Notes: generated by a model not told the origin, from the letters alone. DNA of 64,000 nucleotides from Asterochloris sp. CNOR1 (GCA_963969365.1 OZ017747.1:1550001-1614000); one strand, 5' to 3'; shown: positions 22,781-46,900, counted from the first letter of the stretch. Numbers and translations are program-made.

Positions 22781-25191
22781 ATGCACTGCCATACTGCTCT
22801 GGGAGGGCTGCTCCCAGCAAGGCCCCCTCACTTAGCACGAAGTCCATGGCAGCGTGGCCCTGGCTGTGGCACGCCCAGGCTGGCAACACGTGCTGAATCC
22901 CCTGGGCAGCAGGGCAGGGGACCTGTCCCCAGCCAGCAGGCACTGCGCCTATTAGACAGCGTGCTGCTGGATGGGCAGCGACGCCCAGGAGCTGAGTATG
23001 GCGAGGTCAGGCACAGCTTTGGCATGCATCATCATCTGTCCCCACACGCAGGACTGTCAACATGCTCTTGCCGCGCCTGCACAGCAGGCGTCTACAGATC
23101 AGCTGCAGCGTCACCTGTCGATTGCTGCTCAGTCTGAAGGCCTCCAGCCCTATCCACGCCGGAGGCTTGAGCAGCTGTTGTCTCTGCCCAATCGTGGCAA
23201 TATCCATGCCACCAGCTTGAGCAGCCATTATCCCTGCAGGGCTTTGTCGAGTTTCGCATAGGCACACAGCCCCTGCACCTGGACGTTGAGATGCTGAACG
23301 AGCGCCTCAAGCTCAAGGGGGCCCACCGAATGCGAACAGCCATGCGTCCAGACGAGGCGTATGGCATGGTTTTCACATGGTGCGCCTCTGCAGCAGAGCT
23401 GCTGCAGATGTCGCATATCAGATGCTCAAAGTTGGCTGGCATGTTGTCAGTGCCACCTGCTGCTCATGTGCCTTTTGCTGGGCTCGTACACGCTGTCTGT
23501 GCCCCTTTCATGACACGCCCCACGACAGTCCAGCAGCCACCAAGCTGCATGAACTTGACAGCTTGCCTGTGGGAGTGTTGACAAGCAGCACATGGTTGGT
23601 GATGGCTCACTGGTGCAGGGAGAACGTGATTGCCAACACTCGGGCCATGCAGCAGCGAGCCTGGCAGCAGGTGGCAGCGGAGCACAGCCTGCCCTGGTTG
23701 GCGGGGGAGCGTAACATCTACGACATTCGCCCCGAGCGGGCCATCACAGAGGCGAGCTTGAGAGCTGCTTCCTCTGTCATTAGCAGGACAGGCCTGCCTT
23801 CACGGCGTGGAGCGCAATCTCAGCGTGTTTGGGCATGCCTGCTGGACAGCTTCCAACCTGCAGCAGCAACTGCCAGAGTTGCACAACTCTGGCAGTTGCT
23901 GCTGCTTTGGGCACCTGGAACACTGTCCTGCAGATGCCGCGCACCTCCTTGTTATCACGCCTGGAGCCTGGGCCCACGGGCTGCCCTGCGTGTGCATGCT
24001 GCCTCAGGCGCTGCCGCTGACAACAGGCCCCCACAGACCATGCTGCACGCACGTGTGTGCTGCCCTGCAGCAGGCACCAACAGCCCATGCTACCCTGAGT
24101 GCAGGTGCTGCAGTGGACGCGAGACTGGGGTGAGGCACAGAAGCTGGCATATGAGGTGGCACTTGCCTTCAGTCAGGAGTTCCAGGCAGTGCGCGAGCCC
24201 GGGGCCGGCGTGCGGGAGTGGCTGCAGGCGCTAGCCAGCAGCAACGTGCCCTGCGCGCTGGTGACCACCATGGACAGGTGCCTGTCTGAGGCCGCTGGCT
24301 GGAATGCTACAGCCTGGGCCTGTAGGTGGTTTACAGAGGAGGCGCTGCAGCCGGTCATTGTGCCGACACGACACCTGTGCCTGGTGCTGCACTCTTTGCA
24401 GCTGCACGTACTGCAAGCTTCACGAGTGGTACTTGCTGCCCCCCTCTCACGTGCTGCAGAGGGCTATGTAGTGTGTTTTGTACTGAAATTGCTGCCTTCT
24501 GCAGGGTGAGCCTGGTCGCTGCCCTGGAGCGCATGGGCCTGTCAGGAGCGTTCAAGGCCCTTGTGACTTCAGAGGATGGCATGGAAACCAAGAGCCAGAA
24601 CCTGCTCTCGGCTGCCATTAAGCTGGGGCGTCCACCCTCACAATGTGTCGCTTTTGAAAGCTCCCCAGCAGGGCTGACTGCTGCGCACAACTGTACCATG
24701 AAGGTAGGCTGGCAGGAGGGAACTTTGCCTGATGTGATTGCCTTGCTAGGGCTTGATGCATGATGCCTTGGATCGAGGCAGTGATGTGGCACTTTCAGCA
24801 GCTGCAGCTTGGACTTGTGCCTGCTAGATTTGATCACAGCTCTCATAGTCAGGTAGCCACAGCCCCATACCAGGCTGCCATGTGGCGCCATACAGACCTG
24901 CAGTGCCATGTCGTTGAATTTGACCATCTGACAATGCGTGAGGCTTTGCTTATAAGTGTCTGCCCCTGGTGCCTGCAGGCTGTTGCAGTGCAAGGAGTCA
25001 ACAAGGGCTACCAGCTGAAGGCAGCAGACCTGACTGTTGGGCAGCTGAGCGAGCTATCCGTGTACAATGTGCGCCGCCTTTTTGCCAATCGTGGATCTGA
25101 GTTCATGTCCAGGCAGCTGCAGCATGTGGGATCAGGTTCTGGGCCAGTTCGCAAGGCCCGCATTGCCAATGCAGTTTTCGATCGCCCCTAA
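22781..25191 (+). CDS. HAD-fold protein of the plant chloroplast type, probable pseudoenzyme
   Basis: Six exons in phase: 22781-23005, 23240-23379, 23619-23751, 24105-24277, 24505-24703 and 24979-25191, giving about 360 residues. The first exon looks like a targeting region. The conserved part begins MRPDEAYGMVFTWENVIANT, where a CbbY-like HAD has VIFDLDGVLVDT. Motif II is ALVTTMDR. Motif III lies in the region around SEDGMETKSQNLL. Motif IV is VAFESSPAGLTAAHN, where active relatives have FEDSPAG. The same DEAYG...NT pattern occurs in plant chloroplast HAD-like proteins as I remember them. The nucleophile Asp is replaced by Thr, so phosphatase chemistry is unlikely. The intron after 23751 starts with GC, and TGTAA follows the stop within 10 bp. 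Confidence 0.82.
23861..23904. repeat. Perfect 21-bp inverted repeat inside a HAD-gene intron
   Basis: CAGCAGCAACTGCCAGAGTTG (23861-23881) is the exact reverse complement of 23884-23904, separated by CA. Flanking sequence on both sides (GGCATGCCTGCTGGACAG against the complement of CTGTCCTGCAGATGCC) continues the pairing imperfectly, so the hairpin may reach about 100 nt. It lies in the GC-AG intron 23752-24104. Confidence 0.9.
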
Positions 25192-25463
25192 CCATTGTAA
25201 GGGCCCTGGATTTTTGTTCCTGTGCATTCGTATCTGTGTATCCCTTCGCACCCTGTACGATTGGACTCTCCACTGAAACCCCTGCCCCAATGCATGTGTC
25301 TTAGGGCCACCCTCACATAATACCAGCACAGGCAGTGAAGTTTTGCGGCCAGCATCGACTCAGGCAGTTCAATTAAACTTCATTCGTGCAGAGTAGAATC
25401 AGATTGTGTTCCAGCTGCAGCGATTTTGGGGATGGAAGCTTGTCCAACTGCAGCAGAGGGATA

Positions 25464-37133
<11,670 letters not shown>

Positions 37134-37398
37134 GTTGCAGCAGCTGAATCAGGCACCGTGCTGCTGGTGACAGTCTGCAAAAGTAGCCTTGTCACATAGG
37201 CTTCGGACAGGAAATAACCTGAAACAACTGCACTCCTGAGGATCATTGCAATAAATTTGAAAAGGTGTTCATCTGTGCCATCTGTCAGGCCTAGGGCGAG
37301 ACTCTCCAGCTCATTACCTGCAGTCTAATGCACTGATCTACGATCCAGTGAATGTGCTATTTGCCAAGACACACCACCTCTGACCAGGCCATCTGCCC
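37134..37398. promoter_or_regulatory. Divergent promoter region, PRP16 / small membrane protein
   Basis: 265 bp between opposed start codons. No specific element was recognised; inferred from layout. Confidence 0.4.
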
Positions 37399-38176
37399 AT
37401 GAGCCAAGACCAAGGGCCTCTGTCAGAGACAGAGAGGATTGCTGCCCTTAGAGAGCAGCTGGCCAAGAGTGTTGATCGCATTGACAGTCTCCAGACCAGC
37501 AAAAGCTGGACAGCCAGGGTCAGCGACCACCTGCGGCGCAACAGCAATGGCATCATCAACCTGGCCCTGGCCAGCAGCGTCTTTGCTGTTGCGTTGGGGA
37601 GGCTTGCCATGAAGTCGCAGCATGAGGTAGGGTGTAGCAGCCTTGCTGTGACGCTTCTGCCCTGCCTCAGATGCCCACTGTTGCCCCCTGATTGGCAGGT
37701 CGAGAAGCAGGATTGGGTTGAGGAGAGGCAACGCATACTGAGGCAGAAAGAGAAGTGAGCTGGTACCTGCAGCACGCCCTCCCATGCCTCACACCAAGCA
37801 ATCCTCCCCTCCATGTGCAGTGTACAAACAGAAGCAGCTGCTGCACGCCAGCAGCTGCAAACCCTGCAGCAAGGCGTCCTGGATGAGTTGCAGTCCGGAG
37901 GCTGGCGCCTGGCTCCTGTGGCTCAGCGCCTGAGACAGCAAGTGGAATTCTCCCAGAGACAGCAGCAATCCGCAGCATGGGAGGCACAGAGGGGCGTGGT
38001 GTTGCCATCCGCTGCTGCACCTTTGCAGAAGGCTGCACAGGAGCAGGTAAGTGACACGTCAGGCTGCCTTTTCACCAAGCTGCTCGCTGCAGGTGCTCAC
38101 CAGCAGCTCACCCCTCATGCAGGTGCCATCATCTGAAGTGCAGCATAGAAGACCCAGTGCAGGCTCCATGATATGA
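37399..38176 (+). CDS. Small coiled-coil protein with one membrane segment, function unknown
   Basis: Exons 37399-37626, 37699-37754, 37821-38046 and 38123-38176 join in phase to 187 residues. The first exon reads MSQDQGPLSETERIAALREQ, an amphipathic helix, then IINLALASSVFAVALGRLAM, a probable single membrane helix at about residues 52-72. The rest is charged and Gln-rich (KQDWVEERQRILRQKEKN; ARQQLQTLQQGVLDEL; RLRQQVEFSQRQQQ), suggesting a coiled coil on one side of the membrane. This layout is common in small organelle inner-membrane proteins, but I do not recognise the family. The in-phase splice chain and skewed composition support a real gene. It is driven divergently from PRP16. Confidence 0.6.
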
Positions 38177-39384
38177 GCACCAGCAGGGGCTTGTGACTCG
38201 AGGTCTCACTTCCATCCTAGGACAGAAACCTTTCAAGCTAGACCGACGTTGGGAAGGCCTCTCTGTACTGGGCCTTGAAAGTAGCTTTTCTTGAGATTTG
38301 CACTGCTGGCTTGGCGTCCCTGCAATAAGTAACGGTTCCCCTCGCAGTACTGGCTGCTGGCCCAGAATATATATCCACACTCAGCATCAGATGATGGCGT
38401 TCAGCGTGCTAACTTATAGCAACATGCTGCATGTCACTTGTTCAGAGTGCATGCTGTCATGGAAACCCAGGGCTCGCAGATGACAAGCCATACTACTGAG
38501 GTGCACATTATTGATGTGGCCTACTGATTTCTGTCTCGAGGTGGTCTCCATCTAGTATGGCAGCTAATCTGGCGTCCAGGGCAGTATAAGAGATGGACTT
38601 CATTGGCCAATGCATGCAGCATGCTGTGCACAAAACTCATCATACCCGGGACTTGAACTTAGGTCTAGCGTCTCAGCTGCAGCAGAAGGACAGCCCTGAA
38701 TACAGGCATGGCGATCCTGCCTGTGGAAGCATGGGTGCTTTCTTCAGACCCTGCAGAAGACAGCTCATGGCCTGGCTCACCAGGCACGCAGCTGTTCCCA
38801 ACAAGAAGGTCTTAGTCAGTGTCAATCAGGCCTGTGTCTCAAGGCGGCGCTAGCAGTGCCAGGGTGACCAGCACTGCCACATTGCTATATGGTAGGACAT
38901 TGCAAGGCAACCACACTTGATGTAAGCTGCCATGCTTCACCAACTCCTGATTTGTCTGATGCAGGGCAAGCTGGTGTTGGACCTGACTCTGACAACCAAG
39001 ACACGGCCTGCTATGCCTCTGGCTGGCGGCAAGGGATAGAGTACATTCGGTGCCTCATGACTCCCACATTAGCTGCTGCTCCTGAAAGCCACCGGCCCCT
39101 TCACAGTGCTCTTAGTGTTTCAGGGGCAGGCAGCTCAGCGATATGGCATGAGCAATGGCCAAGCACCGCCAAGGTTTCTACTGCTTGCGCCAGGATCGAG
39201 CCTTCCTGGTTTCATGAGAGCACAGAAAGGCCTGCTGCACAGCAACCAAAGATTGCGACCTAAGAGACACTGCTGCGTTAGGGCCCCGCTTAGCCTACCT
39301 GAGGGTCAAACGCAGCACAGCAGGGCGTCGGGGCAATTGTCGGATCATGAGATAGCTTGCTGGCACCAGCGGGCGTCTCCTGAC
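38177..39384 (+). other. Unresolved region with a possible short exon
   Basis: No complete gene is supported. One frame after a good acceptor at about 38965 reads GKLVLDLTLTTKTRPAMPLA and stops shortly after; it looks protein-like and could be an alternative 3' exon of the upstream coiled-coil gene or part of a small gene. A second open frame at 38593-38853 has no recognisable features. The promoter of the Tudor-like gene should lie toward the right end, unless that gene starts further upstream in the same open frame (ATG at 39106). Confidence 0.3.
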
Positions 39385-40860
39385 ATGACCACTCTGCTGA
39401 GCAGCTCGCAGCAGTTTGAAATGCTGCAGGACCCCCCGGGGACTGTGGCAGCTGCTAAGCACAAGTTCATAGGCAAGGAGGTTTGGAAGCACTGTGAAGG
39501 CTTCAGTCAACGCTTTCGCGGTGTTGTGAGAGATGTAGCGGGCACCCTGATCAATGCAGAGGGGGATGAGGTGGGACTTCCACTCTGCCTCTGCACACAT
39601 CATAGCTGACTGGGGCCTGCTGGCCTGACTGTACCTTGCTGTCATGTGCAGGAAAAGGGGATCTTCTTTCACATAGGTAGGCTACAGACTTTTCTTGCGC
39701 CGCCCTGTAGTATTGCTGATGTTCTCTGTCAGGCAGGCTGGACTTGACACCCGATGAGCACTGAGCGCAGGTCTTTGCTGTGCTAGGTTCCCATGACCCT
39801 CTGCCTGATACACCTCTGACGGGCTGGCTTGCCCTGTCTGCAGTCTTTGATGATGGAGACAAGGAGCATGTCATGTACCCTGAGCTGGTCACGATCCTGG
39901 CCAATAGCGGTGAGCACAATCTGCACTGGCCTGGAGGTATCAGGGCACCTGCTCCTGCACAGCCAGCAGTGAGACGACATCCTGCAGCTGAGCATGCGGG
40001 ATGGGGTCAAGAAACCGAGACCAGCACTCACCCTCAGCGGCATCCCTGCAACCTGACATGCTGCTGCAGAAGTCAAGGGCGTCAAGACCGAGCCTGGGGT
40101 CACCATCTCCCAGATGAACCCAGCAGGCAAAAGCCAGCCCGCCTCAGTGGCGGGTGCTAAGCGCAAGTCGCGGGCCAAGCCTGACAGCCCGGAGTCCAAT
40201 GATGAGAATGCATCAGGCGCTGCCAACAGCTCCCAGCCCATCAAAAGGCAGAAGGCACGGACAGCTCTGGTCAAGACGGAGATTGTGGAGCGGGTTACTC
40301 CTTCAGGCATGCCAGGTGCCACCCGGCCATGTCTGGGCTATACTTTGCCTTTGTTGCCTGGGTGAAGCTGTATTTGTTGCCTGGGCCAGCAGGACGCCAG
40401 AATTTGCAAGCAAGGTCTCGGCAGGCTCAAAGAGCAGTGCTGCCCCACTGTACCTTGCTTCCAGTTGTTGCGGGCCTTTCATGGGGGGCTCTGAAGAGTC
40501 GTCAGGCTTACTCGCCTCTTCAGGTGCCATCCTGTCTTGCCAAGGACTTGCTAGCCTGTCTCGCTGCCTCTCCTCATCAGAAATGTGATCGAGCTGCCCT
40601 TTGGGAACGCCATGCTGTGCACAAAGTACAGGACTTGCGGACTCATGTGCACTCATTGTGGGCGTGCAGATGAAGCTGGCGAGGCTGAGGCAAATGGGAG
40701 GGGCTCAGAGGCCAGGGGGAAGCGCAGCAGGTTGTCCAAGCCCGTCGTGGAGTCAGAGCAGCCAGGGAGCAGCAGGGCTGGCAGGTCTCCTCCCCAGGCA
40801 GAGGATGCTATGGAGGTGGAGGGCTTGACGCAGGTCTCCACAAAGTTTGAAGCACATTAA
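39385..40860 (+). CDS. Tudor-like (PTM/DIR17-type) nuclear protein
   Basis: Five exons in phase: 39385-39570, 39652-39676, 39844-39909, 40070-40315 and 40670-40860, giving 237 residues. The N-terminal third reads KHKFIGKEVWKHCEGFSQRF, then FRGVV, GIFFHIVFDDGDKEHVMYPE and LVTILANS, which matches the small Tudor-like fold found in plant PTM and DIR17 proteins (GxxVxKxFxG...YEDGDxExLxxxEL). The rest is disordered and basic, with nuclear-localisation-like clusters (KRKSRAK; IKRQKAR; RGKRSRLSK). Two VKTE tetrapeptides match the SUMO acceptor consensus. A chromatin reader or adaptor role is inferred from the domain, not shown. The second exon is only 25 nt. Confidence 0.68.
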
Positions 40861-40911
40861 AATCTAACATGCAGTACCCCAGTCTTCCCGGCAGGCTCAT
40901 GCATCATCACA

Positions 40912-43900
40912 GTGGCTGATGTGGACGTCTTGCTGTGTTGCTCGTCTGCAGAAAGGCGAAACGCCACAAGTCCACAACACAACTGTCCGTGTGCTGTGCA
41001 GGCAGCTGATTGCGGCCTGCCAACACAGGCGGCAGAGCCATTGCAGGAGGGCGAGGGACTCCCTGGTCAGCTCAAGTCCATCCACTTGGTAGGCATAAAG
41101 CTCAGGCTGCCCTGCAGGGAGATTCCCTGTCAGCACCTGCTCTTTCAAGCTCAGACTGCGATGCGGCACCGGGCATCCAGCATACAGGCCCACTACACCC
41201 CTGCTGCCCTGCTGCAGGTGCACTTCATGAACCACGCCAACCTGCTGGTGGATTTTGTGTGAGCACATGCGCTGTCTGCATTGGTGCAACCTTGCTGTGC
41301 TATGCAGACTGTTTGGTGTTTTCCCCACCTGCACAGCAGAGGCCTGCAGCCAAGACCCTGCTGCCCTGTCGGGCTACAGCATGGGGATCATGCGGTGCCT
41401 GCAGGCCCAGTCTGGGCAGCAGTGTTGCTGCCTGTGGGTGCAGCATGATTCCATGGTGTGCCTGCAGGCCCAACGTGAACTTCATCCACGGGGAAAATGG
41501 CTCCGGCAAGAGTGCCATTCTGCAGGCCATCCAGATTGTGCTGGGCCTGTCAGCCAAAGCCACAAACAGGGTGGCCAAGTTGGATGAGTTCATAGCCTAT
41601 GGCGCTCACGAGGCAGTCATCACAATCACTATGTAAGGTCCATGTGGGGTGCTCATTTGCAGACTGCTATTGCCTCGGAGCTGCAGTCTGGGAGCTGCAT
41701 GGCTTTGGATTGGGTCTGGCAGTAGCAGCAGCAGACCAGCATGTTGTCACCGCTATGAATTGACGCTTAGCAAAGCTTGCGCACTTGCAAGCTTGTGCTC
41801 AGTGCAGACTGCTCCCTGTGCAGAGCCACAATGTTGATTGCCTGCTGCAACTGCTGCGGTGAGGCGAGCTCTGGCTTACATCACTGCTTCCTTGCAGGTG
41901 GAATAAGGGCACTGACGCATTCAAGCCTGAGGTGTACGGCTCAGCCATTACTGTTGTGCGGAGGATCAGACGGAAATGCAGCTCCTGGCAGACTCAGAAC
42001 TCCAGGCAAGCAAGCATTGCCTGAACAGGCAACTCAAGTCTGGTGGCATGCCTGGCGAGCCCCGCAGCTGTTATACTCCTCGCCATGTCAGGCCAAGCAG
42101 CATCCTCTACACAGACGCAGACACAACATCAGCATGCCGCTATGAGATTTACAAAGTCCTCTGAACTGTCCAGGTAGCCTGTGTGTGCTGTGCCGTGCTC
42201 TTCAGGCTCCCTGAGTAGCCAATCCTAGCTTGAGGAACCTTGAGATCCCGCAAGCGGGCTGTTTGAGGCACAGCAGCGTTTGTCCCAAACTTGTTGTCTG
42301 CACTCCCCCAGGGAGCCGGGGGACCCTTCAGCCCTCCCCCCACACATAGCTGCCCCGTGAGGACGTACGTCCACAGCAGTGACAAGCACTGTGCAGACTT
42401 GTGTGCCCTGCCAGCCAAGCATGATATGGCAGCGGATTGACAGTGACTTGCAGCTGTCCTGAGCCGTGCCTCACTGGCAGACCTGTGACCTCCTCCCCAC
42501 ACTGTAGAGCCTTCCATGAAGGTAAGTGACAGTGACTGCAGGGGCCAAAGGTGGCGGGCTCAGGGGGATGCCAAGCTGAGATCAGGCTGAGGTATGCCCC
42601 ATCCACTGGTGGATGACCCTCATCAGCCTAGCGCTGCATGCCTCTGCAGGGAGCAGAGCATGGCTGGCGCCAATGCTGAGCTGCATGCCAAGCTTCAGTG
42701 TCTGCAGAGGACTGAAGGCAAGCGCCGGTCAAGTTGATGTGTGAGGACCCAGCTGTGGCCCACCCTCATATAATGAAGTTGCGTGCCTCTGCAGGCGTCA
42801 GAAGGTTGCTGGCGCCAAGGCTGAGGTGGACGCCCTTCTGGATTACCTTAATGTGCGTGGGGACAACCCTGTAGCTGTGATGAGCCAGGACCACAGCCGC
42901 ACCTTCCTGACAGGGAACAGTGCCAAGGCGGACTGCTGCAAGTTCGACCTGTTCATGGAGGCCACCATGCTGACTGACGCCTTTGAGCGCCAGGAGTGGG
43001 CATCGGAGTGCGTGCGCAAAATGAAGTGCCTGCTGGAGGAATTTCAAGAGCAGATGCTGGATGTGAAGGTGGGGTGAAGTATGGCAGGTGTGCCTTGGTA
43101 GTGCCTGTTGCAAAGGGACGGTGTGGTCTGCGGCTGTGACTAGGCAAGGGCAGGCCCCCAGCACTAGGGTATCTATATGCAAAGGCAGGCTGTCATGGTG
43201 GTTGCTGGCTCAGTGTGCAGCTGCATGCACTTCTGGTTATGATGGGGGCGCAGGGGTCATGGACGAGCGAAGCAAGCCCTTGAAAAACATGGGGCGGCAG
43301 CAGAACCTAAGGATGGCTGTACCAGTGTAGGGGACCAGACAGCTGTGGTGGCAGGGTAGTTGCGTAGGCGGGCAGTTGTGCTGTGCTAGGTACAGCTGAG
43401 ATGGCTGACAAGGTCTGGGGTTGCGCTCTGGTGGCAGGGCGGCTGCCAGAGGAAGTATAGCGCTTTTGCCAGGGTGCATGGCACAGCTCGCTCATTGGTG
43501 GCTGAGTGTAAGCACCACTCTTTGAAAGCTGGCATCAGCTGGTCAAAGAATAGCTACTGCAGCCTGCCTTGTCATGAGGTCGGTTGCACAGCCTTGGTGA
43601 TTGCACGGCCACTGGCATAGCCTGAAGGCCTACCTTTGCATGCGGCGGCTTTAAGCGTGGGACTTCTGCCGCAGACCAAGCACAGCAATGCCGCCCGTTC
43701 GCTGGAGGCGCTGAAGGTTGTGGAGGAGTGGCAGCAGGAGGAGTGCGAGCTGGTCAAGGCGCAGGTATATCTCAGTGCAGGACAGCAGTGTTTTTCAGCA
43801 GCGCATACCTTGAGAGGCCTTGCAACCATATGGGTCGCACTGATGTAGCCGCCCACTGGCAGCCTGGGCATCTGTTGCTAATGCAAAGGCGGAGGCGACC

Positions 43901-46900
43901 AGAAGAGCTGTCAGAATGCCATCTACATTGGTGCAGTCTGATTGGGCAGGTTCTCATGCATAATATATTGGCGGCCTGGCTGCTGTCAGCTTCTGCAAGG
44001 CGCACACAACCTGCTGCAGGCCTGGGAGACATGCCACGACCTCTCCTGTGCCTGGAAACGCTACAGGATTTTGTGAGAGGCGGCCACACAGGCCCCTTAG
44101 GGTCTGGCAGCCTCTAGACAGCACAGTGTATCCATTGCACGGCTGTGTGATTTGCACTGTCTCTGCACCTGTCAGCTCTCTTTAGACTGGGCTAGCGCTT
44201 ACTCACTGCTTGCTGCAGTTGTGGATGATTTGCAACAACTTGGAACCCCAGGTGCACCGCATGGAACAACAGATCAACACTCTGGGGCCTAGGAAGCTGG
44301 CCAAGATTCAGGCATTGGTGGATGGGGCTCAGGCCAAGCTGGACGGCATGGCCCAGGAGCAGGAAACCGCTGTGAGCCATCCCTCAGTCGCAGTGCAGTG
44401 CATGGGTTCAGGGCTCCCCTTGTGAGCCACAGCAGCCTGGGTGTGAAGTATGTGTGCGTGAATGATGTGCAAGCAGGCCGGTGCCATTTGAGGGTTGAGA
44501 AACAGCTGATGTTGAGGTAGTCAGAAGCAGCTACTGTGATGAAGTCAACTAGCTTATGGTGGCCAGCTATGGACTCTCCTGTCCAAGATCATCTGTCCAC
44601 TACCTTGTTCCTTCAGTGCAATCCCCTGCCCTTTATCTGCAAGTCAACACCTACCCGTCCCTTAAGTATCCCAGTACTACCCTGCTTCATGCTCAAGCCT
44701 TTTCTGCCGCCGCAGAATGGCTGTGCAGCAAGCATTGCTATCAAGGCTGCCATGCTCTTTAGGGCTACCTAACTCTTTCCTGTAGGGTGAGGACACCCAG
44801 ACAGCAGTGAGCATCCTGCTGCTTCATCGGGGTCACCACCTGCGTCTGCTTTTGACCTGCTCAGAGCTGCTGGCGTGTGCAGGAGCATAATCAAACAACC
44901 ACCAAACCACCGTGCAGAATGTTTGCCTGAAGGCAGCTGTGGTCATGCTCCGGCACACTGCTACCCCTGCCCGGTATCTGCCCCGTAAGTGCCCAATCTA
45001 TGCCAACCTCCACTCTGTAGGATGCACGCATGGAGGGTTTCCAGGCAGCAGTGTCCCAGATGGAGCAGGAGCTGCGCCCTTTCCAGGCAGACAAGACCAA
45101 GGCCAAGGCGGCGCTGAACAAAGCCAGCAAGGCTGTGACTGCCGCACAGCAGGAGCTGGCCATGGCTAAGGAGAGGAAGCAGGTGGGCTGCTGCGCTGCC
45201 ATGCTGTGTGCAGGCTACCATGCTGTGTGCACAGTCTGCCTGTACTGAGCAGCCCCTGACTTCAGGGTGAAATGGCATGTTTGCCTCAGAGCTGCCCTGC
45301 CAGATGGACACATGGAGCCTCAGCCCACCCTACGTTGCTGGCCACCAGCAGCCACCAAGTCCTGCATTGCCTCTGCAGCCATTGTGCGCATTTGATGACT
45401 GCATGCCCCTCTTCAGGTACTTATTTTCACCTGCAGGTCAAGAACAGTGCAGCAGGCTCAAGAGTGAGAGTAGGCAGCCATGCAGCCTGTTTGGGTGCAT
45501 GCTCATGCATTGCCTTTGTCCCTTGCAGGACCTGCCAGCCACCAAAGCATAGCCTAACAGAAGCACCAGTGTGTGGCTGAGATCCATACACATACACACA
45601 AGCCCCTTGTTGATATTTGCAGGAGTTGCTGGCCACCGCACGGGAGGCCCAGAATGAGCAGCAGGCGGCCACGCAGGTGGTGCTGGACGAATATGAGCAG
45701 CAGGTGTCCCAGCACAGGGGGAGGGCAGATGCCACCTCTCACATGTTTGCTGCAGCTGAGGCAGCACACCAGTGAGTACACCTGCGTCAGGAGGCCTGCT
45801 TTGGGCTTCTGAGCTGCTGCTGTGGCTGCAGCTGCAGTCTAGGAATGTTCAGGCTCCTTGGCGTTGGTGTTGAGTGCGCACTAGCAGATGGTTTGGCTTC
45901 TGCAGGGCCTGGCCCTTATGGCTGCGGTGACCTGCATGTAGGGTCTGACTTGAACACTTTTGCCAAAAAACCCCCATCGATGTGCATCTGCCTGGCACAG
46001 GCCGGCGTCTTGCTTTGCTTGAAGGCCACAGATAGCACCGCAGTCATGCCCTGCAGGGAGGCCAAGCAGAAGTTCACAGCAGCTGCAGACGTCCATAGGG
46101 CTCAACAGCAGAAGGTCGACAGTTTACTCCACCAGGTAATGCCATGTTTCCCACAATTCCCTGGCAACAGCAGCCAGCAGCTGCCAGCATTGAGCTAGTG
46201 CTCGGGATGACTATATACTGCTGCCCCCACCCTGCAACGCCATCCTGATTGGCCAGCAGACCCCAGCCTGTAAGCAGTCCACCTCAGCCATGCGCTGATG
46301 CTGCTGCAGGCACAGTTCGTGTCCAGCCACCTGAGCGACCTGCGTGCTTCCCTCACGGACACCACAACCCTGTTTGGCGGGCCTCAGGCTGCCAGGCTGG
46401 ACACTTGGATGCGGCAGCAGAGCAGGCTGTTTCACCAGCAGCCAATTGGGCCGTTGGGGGCAGTGCTGAGCCTGCGGGACGAGAGGTGGGCTTGCATGCA
46501 CGCGCTGAGGCGCACGGCAGGGCACCAGAGCACCCTTTGTGCTTGCAATTGGTGCACTATGCATGTTCTTGGCAGCCCTTGTGACACCCTGCCAGTGTCT
46601 TTGCAGGTCAAGCCGCAGTTGTGAGGCAGCCATCGACAAGCTGCTGGAGGCATACATCTGCCATGATGTTCATGACCAGGTGAATCTATTGAGTGGGCAG
46701 CCTGTATACAGATCACAAGCTGCCTGCCACTGCTTTGCTGCATGCCTGCGAGCGCTTGCTGGCCTTCAGCAGGTGATTCTGCTAGCCTCCGCTAAAGTTG
46801 ATCTAGCAAGCATTTCCCAACACTGCCTCAGTTGGGGCTCTGCCTTGGTACATGTGCCGCTTGCATCTGACAACATTGTATCTCCTGGCACCTGCAGAGG

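Noticed and set aside
38593-38853. An 86-residue plus-strand frame
   Set aside because: No homology, no codon pattern like its neighbours, and no splice partner found.
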